NCBI RefSeq assembly: GCF_902832845.1
Contig: NZ_CADFDB010000003.1
Location: forward strand, 186,001-250,000
Reading direction: 5' to 3'
Length of the DNA: 64,000 bases
Source of the DNA: Burkholderia metallica
GTDB taxonomy: Bacteria; Pseudomonadota; Gammaproteobacteria; Burkholderiales; Burkholderiaceae
Position numbers and translations under genes: made by a program. Positions within the stretch are counted from its first letter, which is position 1; each line of letters opens with the position of its first letter. The notes under the pieces are model-generated. The model did not search any database. It was not told the DNA's origin and saw only the letters and a program-made list of their open reading frames with translations. Below are positions 57,330-64,000 of this stretch, piece after piece.

Positions 57330-58760
57330 ATGAAGCCAGCCCGCCCTCGCCCGCCCCGCCGCATCCTCACCCGCTTCGTCGCGGTGTCGTGGCGCGACCT
57401 CGCGCTGTCGATCGGCCCCACCGTGCTGCTCGCCGGCGCGGCCGTCTGGCTCGCGGTCAAGCTCATCCAGCCGGCGCCGCCGTCCACGCTCGTGATCTCG
57501 TCCGGGCCGCCCGGCAGCACGTACTGGAACGCCGCGCAGAAGTACAAGACGATCCTCGCGAAGAACGGCGTCACGCTCGACGTCCAGTCGTCCGAAGGGT
57601 CCGCGCAGAATCTCGCGCGGCTGTCGAACCCGAACGCGCCGGTCGACGTCGGCTTCGTGCAGAGCGGCATCGGCCCGAAGGAGCGCGACGAGCATCTCGT
57701 GTCGCTCGGCAGCATCGGCTACGTGCCGCTCGCGATCATGTACCGCGGCCCGGTCGTCGCGCGGCTGTCCGACTTCAAGGGCAAGCGGCTCGCGCTCGGC
57801 GCGGAAGGCAGCGGCGCGCGCGAACTGAGCCTCGCGCTGCTGAAGATGAACGGCATCGTGCCGGGCGGCTCGACCGAGCTGCTGCCGACCGCCGGCGAGG
57901 ATGCGGCCACGGCGCTGCTCGACGGCAAGATCGACGCGGCGTTCCTGTCCGGCGACTCGACGCAGATCCCGGTGATGGCGAAGCTGTTCCGCGCGCCGGG
58001 CGTGCACGTGTACTCGTTCACGCAGGCCGAAGCGTACGCGCGGCGCTTTCCGTACCTGACCGCGATCACGCTGCCGATGGGCGTCTACGATCTCGGCCGC
58101 AACCTGCCGCCCGCCGACATCCACACGGTTGCACCGACCATCGAGCTGGTCGCGCGCGACTCGCTGCACCCCGCGCTGTCCGACCTGCTGATCGAGGCCG
58201 CCCGCGAGGTGCACGGCCACGCGACGATCCTGCAGCACGCGGGCGAATTCCCGTCGGCTGTCACGCGCGGCTTCCCGCTGTCCGACGACGCCGCGCGCTA
58301 CTACAAGTCGGGCAAGACCTTCCTGTACCGACGGCTGCCGTTCTGGGTCGCGAGCCTCGTCGACCGGCTGCTGGTGGTGGTCGTGCCGCTGATCGTCGTG
58401 CTGATCCCGGGGCTGCGGCTCGTGCCGTCGCTGTACGGCTGGCGCGTGCGCTCGCGCATCTACCGCTGGTACGGCGCGCTGATCGCGCTCGAGCGCCGCG
58501 CGCTCGGCGAGCACACGGCCGAGGAGCGTGTGCAGTTGCTCGACGAGCTCGACGACATCGAGGAAGCGGTGAACCGGATGAAGATGCCGCTCGCCTATGC
58601 CGGACAGTTCTACGTGCTGCGCGAGCACATCGGCTTCGTGCGCGAACGGCTCACCGCGCACGACCACGACGCGCCGGGCACCGGCGCGCACCCGCCGCAC
58701 ACCGGAGCCGAGCCGCCGCCGGCCGGCGATCCCCCTCGGGCGACTCCCGGTTCCGCGTAG
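57330..58760 (+). CDS. Membrane-anchored TAXI-family solute receptor
   Basis: A 476-residue protein. After MKPARPRPPRRILTRFVAV a hydrophobic segment (about 25-47, LSIGPTVLLAGAAVWLAVKL) anchors it. The TAXI receptor domain (about 50-330) begins with VISSGPPGSTYWNAAQKYKT, with SSEGSAQNLARL and GSGARELSLALLKMNGI. A second span (about 338-361, VDRLLVVVVPLIVVLIPGLR) leads to a cytoplasmic helical domain of about 100 residues (RSRIYRWYGALIALERRALG, LLDELDDIEEAVNRM). No DctM/DctQ genes are near, so it is unlikely to be a normal TRAP receptor; sensing is one possibility. Confidence 0.85.
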   Translation: MKPARPRPPRRILTRFVAVSWRDLALSIGPTVLLAGAAVWLAVKLIQPAPPSTLVISSGPPGSTYWNAAQKYKTILAKNGVTLDVQSSEGSAQNLARLSNPNAPVDVGFVQSGIGPKERDEHLVSLGSIGYVPLAIMYRGPVVARLSDFKGKRLALGAEGSGARELSLALLKMNGIVPGGSTELLPTAGEDAATALLDGKIDAAFLSGDSTQIPVMAKLFRAPGVHVYSFTQAEAYARRFPYLTAITLPMGVYDLGRNLPPADIHTVAPTIELVARDSLHPALSDLLIEAAREVHGHATILQHAGEFPSAVTRGFPLSDDAARYYKSGKTFLYRRLPFWVASLVDRLLVVVVPLIVVLIPGLRLVPSLYGWRVRSRIYRWYGALIALERRALGEHTAEERVQLLDELDDIEEAVNRMKMPLAYAGQFYVLREHIGFVRERLTAHDHDAPGTGAHPPHTGAEPPPAGDPPRATPGSA

Positions 58761-58854
58761 GCGGACGATCCGCGATCATTGCCGCATGCGCGCGGCGCCG
58801 CGTAACATGGAGGCCGCCGCCAGACGCCGCACGCCCCACCCACTGGAGATCGAC

Positions 58855-59493
58855 ATGACAACCGGCCTCGATACCGCCCAGCCCGCCTGGTTCTTCGACT
58901 TCATGTCGCCGTTCTCCTATCTGCTCCTCGAACAGCACGACAAATGGCCGGACGTGCCGTTCGAACCGGTCGCCGTATCGCTGCCCGACCTCCAGCGTCA
59001 CTGGGGCCAGCGCTCCAGCGCCGACGTGCCGGCCAAGCGCGTGTTCACGTACCGCCACGCGCTGTTCCGCGCCGAGCAGCTCGGCATCCGTTTCAAGATG
59101 CCGCCCGCGCACCCGTTCGATTCCGACAAGGTGCTGCGCCTCGCGATCGCGCTGCGCGCCGATATCGCGACGGTGCTGGAGATATTCCGCTTCATCTGGC
59201 GCGACGGCAACGACCCGTCGACGCCGGAAGGCTTCGCGGCGCTGTGCGAACGCGTCGGCGTCGGCCACGGCGACGAGCTGATCGAATTCGAGGAAACCGC
59301 CGCGCAACTGGCCCGCAACAATGCCGACGCGATCGCGCTCGGCGTGTTCGGCGTGCCGACCTTCTGGATGAACCGGCAGCTGTTCTGGGGCGAGGACGCG
59401 CTGCCGATGGTGCTGTACTGCGCGCGCACGCCGAACTGGCTCGAATCGCACGAGGTCAAGCGGATCAGCACGCTGCCGAAGGGCCGGGCGTGA
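58855..59493 (+). CDS. 2-hydroxychromene-2-carboxylate isomerase family (kappa-GST-like) protein
   Basis: A 212-residue thioredoxin-fold protein without a CxxC motif: the N-terminal strand reads WFFDFMSPFSYLLLEQHDKW, with Ser in SPFSY in place of redox cysteines, as in kappa-class GST and HCCA isomerases. The cis-Pro loop is GVFGVPTFWMNRQLFWGEDA near the C-terminus. Known members isomerise naphthalene-pathway intermediates with glutathione; here no aromatic-degradation genes are adjacent, so substrate is unknown. ATG 58855 has GGAG upstream. A LysR gene follows after about 50 bases, on the same strand. Confidence 0.9.
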   Translation: MTTGLDTAQPAWFFDFMSPFSYLLLEQHDKWPDVPFEPVAVSLPDLQRHWGQRSSADVPAKRVFTYRHALFRAEQLGIRFKMPPAHPFDSDKVLRLAIALRADIATVLEIFRFIWRDGNDPSTPEGFAALCERVGVGHGDELIEFEETAAQLARNNADAIALGVFGVPTFWMNRQLFWGEDALPMVLYCARTPNWLESHEVKRISTLPKGRA

Positions 59494-59544
59494 TGGCCGG
59501 TATCACGCACGCGAACGCGCGGCTGCGGTAAGGTTACGCTTCGC

Positions 59545-60510
59545 GTGAATCACCCTTCAACGATGGAAGACGACGACCGTACCGCCTCGCTCGACATCTG
59601 GCTCGTGCGCGTGCTGCGCACGCTGCTGCTCGAGCGCAGCGTCACGCAGGCCGCGCTGCGGCTGAACCAGACGCAGCCCGCGATCAGCACCGCGCTGCGC
59701 AAGCTGCGCGAGACGCTGAACGACCCGATCCTCGTGCGCGGCAAATCCGGGATGGTGCCGACCGAATACGGCGCGTCGCTGCTCGGGGCCGCGTCGCGCG
59801 CGCTGCGCGAGGTCGACTTCATCGCGACGCCGCACGGCGACTTCGATCCGTCGTCCGCGCGGCGCACGTTCCGCGTCGCGGCGCCCGACTACCTGAACGA
59901 TTTCTTCATGCCGACGCTGATCGAGCGCTTTCGCGACGCGGCGCCGCATGCGCATCTGGAAATCGATTCGCTGAATCCCGCGCTCGATCACGCGGGCGCG
60001 CTCGAATCGGGCGCGCTCGATCTCGTGATCGGCAACTGGCCGAAGCCCGACCCGCAGTTCGCGCGCCAGGACCTGTTCTCCGACACGATCGTGTGCCTGA
60101 TGCGCGACGCGCATCCGCTCGCGCACGCGCCGCTCACGCGTGAAGCGTATGCGTCGGCCGCGCACGTCGCCCCGACGCCGTACACCGGCGACAAGCGCAA
60201 CGCGATCGAGATCGGCCTTGCACGCGCACGCCTCACGCGGCGCATCGTGACGACGCTGCCGTACTTCGGGATCGTGCCGCAGGTGTTGCTGCAGTCGGAC
60301 CTGATCTTCACGACGACGCGCCGCTTCGCGACGCACTACGCGCAACTGCTGCCGCTCGTCGTCGTCGCGCCGCCGGTGCCGTTCCCGCGCATCAAGAGCT
60401 ACCTGCTCACGCATCCGCAGCCCGACCGCCCGACCGACATCGCGTGGCTATGCGCGCTGATGCAGAGCGTGTCCGACGAGCTGACGGTCGCCCGCGCGCG
60501 CAAACGCTGA
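59545..60510 (+). CDS. LysR-type transcriptional regulator
   Basis: A 321-residue LysR regulator starting at GTG 59545 (ATG 59563 is an alternative, removing six residues). The helix-turn-helix is LLLERSVTQAALRLNQTQPA followed by ISTALRKLRETLNDPILVRG, and the C-terminal effector domain starts near RRTFRVAAPDYLNDFFMPTL. The effector domain resembles NodD/LeuO-type LysR proteins that respond to aromatic compounds. It may regulate the upstream isomerase gene, which runs in the same direction 51 bases away. Confidence 0.93.
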   Translation: MNHPSTMEDDDRTASLDIWLVRVLRTLLLERSVTQAALRLNQTQPAISTALRKLRETLNDPILVRGKSGMVPTEYGASLLGAASRALREVDFIATPHGDFDPSSARRTFRVAAPDYLNDFFMPTLIERFRDAAPHAHLEIDSLNPALDHAGALESGALDLVIGNWPKPDPQFARQDLFSDTIVCLMRDAHPLAHAPLTREAYASAAHVAPTPYTGDKRNAIEIGLARARLTRRIVTTLPYFGIVPQVLLQSDLIFTTTRRFATHYAQLLPLVVVAPPVPFPRIKSYLLTHPQPDRPTDIAWLCALMQSVSDELTVARARKR

Positions 60511-60550
60511 TACGCGGCGCAAAACGCGACGCAAAACGGCGCGCGGCCGC

Positions 60551-60952
60551 TCAGGCCGTGCAGAAGGTTTCCTGTAGATGGGCCCAGCGCACGACGCCTG
60601 CCGCGTCGCGCTCGAACACGGCGGTCGCGCGACGCGCGGGCAGTTCGCCCGCGCTCGCGTGCTGCGCTTCGAGATAGGTGATCACCGCATGCGACGTGTC
60701 GGCCGCGAGCACGCGGATGTCCGACAGCGTGATGCGCAGCCCCGGCTTGGCGCCGCCGAGCGTCGCGAACAGCGCGCGCATGCCGGCGTGATCGACCACG
60801 CGGCCGTCGGTCAGGATCATCGTGAATGCGGCGGAAAACGCGGCCATCAGCGTGTCGAGCGCGTCGGGCGCGGTATCGACGCCGGACAGCCAGCGCTCGA
60901 TGGCGACGAGGCTCGCGTCGAGCGTGTCGAGATAGATCGGGTGATCGGACAT
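60551..60952 (-). CDS. SnoaL-like (NTF2 fold) protein
   Basis: A 133-residue cytoplasmic protein. The helix MSDHPIYLDTLDASLVAIERW and LDTLMAAFSAAFTMILTDGR, then strands DIRVLAADTSHAVITYLEAQ, RRATAVFERDAAGVVRWAHL, give the cone-shaped NTF2/SnoaL/DUF4440 pattern. Function is unknown; such proteins are small-molecule enzymes or binding proteins. It starts at ATG 60952, 75 bases downstream of xdhC on the same strand, possibly in the same unit, and converges on the LysR gene. Confidence 0.82.
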   Translation of the reverse strand: MSDHPIYLDTLDASLVAIERWLSGVDTAPDALDTLMAAFSAAFTMILTDGRVVDHAGMRALFATLGGAKPGLRITLSDIRVLAADTSHAVITYLEAQHASAGELPARRATAVFERDAAGVVRWAHLQETFCTA

Positions 60953-61026
60953 GGTGCGGGCACGGTAAGGCGCGGCCCGATGCCGCGCGGCGCCGTGCAG
61001 TGTATGCAAAAACGCGCGGCGCCGCG

Positions 61027-61644
61027 CTACCGCGCGCAGGACACGTCGTCGCGCGCACGCCCCGACGCGGCCGCCTTCGCATCGGCCACCGGCATGCCCG
61101 AGCGCGCCTGCAGCAGCTCCGCGCACACGGCCACCGCGATCGCGCCCGGCGCCTTGTCGACGATGCCCGCAACGCCGATCGGGCACACCATCTCCACGAG
61201 CCGCGCCGGATCGACGCCGCGCGCGGCGAGCCGGCGCTCGAACTTCACGCGCTTGGTGCGCGAGCCGATCATCCCGAAGTACGCGTAGTCGCGCCGCCGC
61301 ATGATCTGCGCGGCGAGCGAGAAGTCGAGCGCGTGGTTGTGCGTCATCACGAGGAAGTACGCGCCGGGCGGCGCCGCGTCGACGACCGCCTCCGGCGTGT
61401 CGGTCGGCTCCGGCTGCACGTTCGGCGGACATTCGTCCGGGAACAGCTCGTCGCGCGTGTCGACCCACTGCACGACGCACGGCAGCGCGCCGAGCAGCGT
61501 GACGAGTGCGTGCCCCACGTGCCCGGCGCCGAACAGCACGATGTGCATCGGCGCCGGCGTGCCGGTCGCGCGGTTGCGCTGGCCGGTGCCCGGCTCGAAC
61601 GCCGGGTGCTGCGCGGTGCGAAGCGGGCGGGCGTGGCCGTGCAT
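61027..61644 (-). CDS. xdhC: Xanthine dehydrogenase accessory protein XdhC (C-terminal domain only)
   Basis: A 205-residue protein that matches only the C-terminal Rossmann domain of XdhC: HIVLFGAGHVGHALVTLLGA, YFLVMTHNHALDFSLAAQIM and YFGMIGSRTKRVKFERRLAA, then CPIGVAGIVDKAPGAIAVAV. XdhC normally has about 280-340 residues with an N-terminal XdhC/CoxI domain; here only about 32 residues (MHGHARPLRTAQHPAFEPG and a few more) precede the Rossmann fold. The ATG 61644 lies directly after the xdhB stop (TGACATG). XdhC sulfurates and inserts the molybdenum cofactor into XdhB. Truncation or a split gene is discussed in findings. Confidence 0.85.
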   Translation of the reverse strand: MHGHARPLRTAQHPAFEPGTGQRNRATGTPAPMHIVLFGAGHVGHALVTLLGALPCVVQWVDTRDELFPDECPPNVQPEPTDTPEAVVDAAPPGAYFLVMTHNHALDFSLAAQIMRRRDYAYFGMIGSRTKRVKFERRLAARGVDPARLVEMVCPIGVAGIVDKAPGAIAVAVCAELLQARSGMPVADAKAAASGRARDDVSCAR

Positions 61645-61645
61645 G

Positions 61646-64000
61646 TCAGCCTGCCTTCGCCGCGCGCACCGCGTTGACCGCGCGCAGGATCGATTCGCCG
61701 GTCGCCGGCGCATCGAGCGGCGGGTTCACGCGGTAGTCGCCGACCGCAGCCACCGCGTCGCGCACCGCGAAGAACACCGAGAACGGCAGCAGCAGCGGCG
61801 GCTCGCCGACGGCCTTCGAACGGTGGATGCTGTCCTCGACGTTGCGGTTCTTGAACAGCTTCACGTTGAACTCGGGCGGCGTGTCGTTCACCGTCGGGAT
61901 CTTGTACGTGGACGGCGCATGCGTCATCAGCTTGCCGCCCTTGTTCCACCACAGCTCTTCTGTCGTGAGCCAGCCCATCCCCTGGATGAACGCGCCTTCG
62001 ACCTGGCCGACGTCGAGCGCCGGGTTCAGCGACGCGCCCACGTCGTGCAGCGCATCCACACGCAGCGTGCGCATCTCGCCCGTCAGCGTGTCGATCACGA
62101 CTTCCGACACGGCCGCGCCGTACGAGTAGTAGTAGAACGGCCGGCCCTGCAGCTTCGACTGGTCCCAGTACAGCTTCGGCGTCGCGTAGAAACCGTCGGA
62201 CCACAGCTGCACGCGCGCGAGGTACGCCTTCGCGATCACTTCGCCGAACGGCACGCTCGCGCCGCCGACCCACACGAAGTCGTTGCCGAACTTCACGTCG
62301 GCCGCATCGACCTTGCCGTCGCCGAACTGCTTCGCGGCGAACACCGCGAGCCGCTCGCGCAGCTGGCGCGCCGCATCCTGCGCGGCCTTGCCGTTCAGGT
62401 CCGAGCCCGTCGAGGCCGCCGTCGCGGACGTGTTCGCGACCTTGCTCGTGTCGGTCGCCGTCACGCGGATCCGGCCGAAGCGGATGCCGAGCTCGTGCGC
62501 GACGACCTGCGCGACCTTCGTGTTGAGCCCCTGCCCCATCTCCGTGCCGCCGTGGTTCACGAGCACCGAGCCGTCGGTATAGATATGCACCAGCGCGCCG
62601 GCCTGGTTGAAGTGCGTGACGTTGAACGCGATGCCGAACTTCACCGGCGTGAGCGCGATGCCCTTCTTCAGCACCGTGTTGCGCGCGTTGAATTCGCGCA
62701 CGCCCGCGCGCCGCGCGCGGTAGTCGCTCGTCGCCTCGAGTTCGCCGAGCAGCTCGGGCAGCACGTTGTCCTCGACGGTCTGCCCGTACGGCGTCACGTT
62801 GCGCTCGGTCTTGCCGTACAGGTTCGCGTAGCGCACGTCGAGCGGATCGCGGCCGAGCGAACGCGCGATGTCGTCGAGGATGTACTCGATCGCGAACGCG
62901 CCCTGCGGGCCGCCGAAGCCGCGGAACGCGGTGTTCGACTGCGTGTTGGTCTTGCCGCAGTAGCCGGCGATCGCGACGTCGCCCAGCCAGTACGCGTTGT
63001 CGAAGTGGCACACCGCGCGCGTCATCACCGGGCCCGACAGGTCGGCCGAGAAGCCGCAGCGCGACGTCATGTCGAGCGCGACGCCGTCGATGCGGCCGTC
63101 GTCGTCGTAGCCGACGTCGAAGCGGTAATGGAAGTCGTGCCGCTTGCCGGTGATCATCATGTCGTCGTCGCGGTCCGGACGCAGCTTCACCGGGCACAGC
63201 AGCTTCCATGCGGCGAGCGCCGCGCAGCAGGCGAACAGGCCCGACTGCGATTCCTTGCCGCCGAAGCCGCCGCCCATCCGGCGGCATTCGACCAGCACGT
63301 TGTGCGACGCGACGCCGAGCACGTGCGCGACGAGGTGCTGCATCTCGCTCGGGTGCTGCGTCGAGCAGTACACGTGCATGCCGTCGTCGTCCTTCGGCAC
63401 CGCGTACGCGATCTGGCCTTCGAGATAGAACTGCTCCTGCCCGCCGAGCAGCATTTCGCCGGACTCGCGGTGCGGCGCGACGGCGAGCCGCGCGGCCGCG
63501 TCGCCGCGCGCGAGCTTCAGCGGCGGGATCACGTAGGTTTCGGCCGCCCGCGCTTCCTGCGCGGTGAGGATCGCGGGCAGCTCCTCGTAGTCGACCTGCG
63601 CGCGGCGCGCGGCGAGCCGCGCGGTTTCGTGCGACGTCGCGACGACGATGAACATCGGCTGGCCGACGAACTGCACGACGCCCTTCGCGAGCACCGGGTC
63701 GTCGTGGATGATCGGGCCGCAGTCGTTGACGCCCGGGATGTCGTCGGCCGTGAACACGGCGACCACGCCCGGCGTCGCGCGCACCGCGTCGAAGTTCATC
63801 GACACGATTCTTGCGTGCGCTTTCGCCGACAGGCCGAGCGCCGCGTGCAGCGTGCCCGCGACGACCGGGATGTCGTCGGTGTAGGTCGCGCGCCCGCTCA
63901 CGTGCAGGTGGGCGGATTCGTGCGCGCGCGAGACGTGGACCTGCGCGGCGTCGGCTTGCGGGTCGAGGGTGCTCAGGAACGGTTCTGCTTGCTGGTTCAT
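61646..64000 (-). CDS. xdhB: Xanthine dehydrogenase molybdopterin-binding large subunit
   Basis: A 784-residue molybdenum hydroxylase subunit, complete, with its ATG on the last three bases of the window. The N-terminal HVSGRATYTDDIPVVAGTLH is the standard entry of the first domain. Moco and substrate motifs are GGQEQFYLEGQIAYAVP, CRRMGGGFGGKESQSGLFAC, AFRGFGGPQGAFAIEYILDD, NHGGTEMGQGLNTKVAQVVA, and near the C-terminus the catalytic glutamate in KAVGEPPLLLPFSVFFAVRD. It oxidises hypoxanthine to xanthine and urate with the FAD/FeS subunit XdhA, expected just beyond the window. Confidence 0.97.
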   Translation of the reverse strand: MNQQAEPFLSTLDPQADAAQVHVSRAHESAHLHVSGRATYTDDIPVVAGTLHAALGLSAKAHARIVSMNFDAVRATPGVVAVFTADDIPGVNDCGPIIHDDPVLAKGVVQFVGQPMFIVVATSHETARLAARRAQVDYEELPAILTAQEARAAETYVIPPLKLARGDAAARLAVAPHRESGEMLLGGQEQFYLEGQIAYAVPKDDDGMHVYCSTQHPSEMQHLVAHVLGVASHNVLVECRRMGGGFGGKESQSGLFACCAALAAWKLLCPVKLRPDRDDDMMITGKRHDFHYRFDVGYDDDGRIDGVALDMTSRCGFSADLSGPVMTRAVCHFDNAYWLGDVAIAGYCGKTNTQSNTAFRGFGGPQGAFAIEYILDDIARSLGRDPLDVRYANLYGKTERNVTPYGQTVEDNVLPELLGELEATSDYRARRAGVREFNARNTVLKKGIALTPVKFGIAFNVTHFNQAGALVHIYTDGSVLVNHGGTEMGQGLNTKVAQVVAHELGIRFGRIRVTATDTSKVANTSATAASTGSDLNGKAAQDAARQLRERLAVFAAKQFGDGKVDAADVKFGNDFVWVGGASVPFGEVIAKAYLARVQLWSDGFYATPKLYWDQSKLQGRPFYYYSYGAAVSEVVIDTLTGEMRTLRVDALHDVGASLNPALDVGQVEGAFIQGMGWLTTEELWWNKGGKLMTHAPSTYKIPTVNDTPPEFNVKLFKNRNVEDSIHRSKAVGEPPLLLPFSVFFAVRDAVAAVGDYRVNPPLDAPATGESILRAVNAVRAAKAG

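Noticed and set aside
57315-58700. 461-codon minus-strand frame opposite the TAXI gene
   Set aside because: Shadow frame, Arg/His/Val-rich, while the plus-strand protein has clear domains.

Overview
The window is GC-rich proteobacterial chromosome. Gene content and order point to Burkholderia, most likely the B. cepacia complex, main chromosome: an ABC-type O-antigen cluster ending next to apaH, the yqgE-ruvX-pyrR-pyrB-pyrC'-plsC run, groESL with a CIRCE operator, and a 3-hydroxybutyrate oligomer hydrolase. The species assignment is inference; no rRNA or tRNA gene was found to anchor it.

1-16767 (all minus strand): O-antigen locus. rmlB-rmlA-rmlC-rmlD make dTDP-L-rhamnose. A second unit, starting from its own TATAAT-type promoter, holds manC, wzm, wzt, a methyltransferase with a coiled coil, a 1236-residue protein with three glycosyltransferase domains, gmd, rmd and three further GT4 glycosyltransferases (the last cut by the window edge). 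manC-gmd-rmd would give GDP-D-rhamnose. Most neighbours overlap by stop/start fusion (TGATG, ATGA, TAGTG). The set implies synthesis in the cytoplasm, capping by methylation and export by Wzm/Wzt.

17110-27863: housekeeping. apaH (+); then on the minus strand plsC-like, a dihydroorotase homologue lacking its zinc-ligand pair, pyrB, pyrR, ruvX, yqgE, an unrecognised protein and rubredoxin; thiD (+); groEL and groES (-), with a bidirectional terminator between thiD and groEL and a CIRCE/sigma-32/sigma-70 control region upstream of groES.

28390-36307 (+): a probable Fur-controlled iron operon: Fur box, promoter, OprB-type porin, secreted beta-propeller, Tat-exported DyP peroxidase, then a ferric-iron ABC transporter (binding protein, fused permease, ATPase). 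36367-39698 (-): small secreted protein, ECF sigma factor, anti-sigma factor, cupredoxin, LolA-like protein and SRPBCC protein.

40017-43124 (-): a secreted repeat protein of about 1035 residues, built from 44-residue units almost free of charged residues, behind a GG-N10-GC sigma-54-type promoter. 43621-47846: a DauBAR-like D-amino-acid locus (FAD dehydrogenase, solute-binding protein, divergent ornithine-cyclodeaminase-family enzyme, YheO/DauR-type regulator) with two inverted repeats sharing TAGAC half-sites in the divergent region. An array of eight 8-bp repeats precedes a DsbA/FrnE-family gene.

48965-64000: MFS exporter, TSUP permease, S10 carboxypeptidase-like lipoprotein, 3HB-oligomer hydrolase, BON-domain protein, membrane-anchored TAXI protein, HCCA-isomerase-like protein, LysR regulator, SnoaL-like protein, a short xdhC and a complete xdhB starting on the last base of the window.
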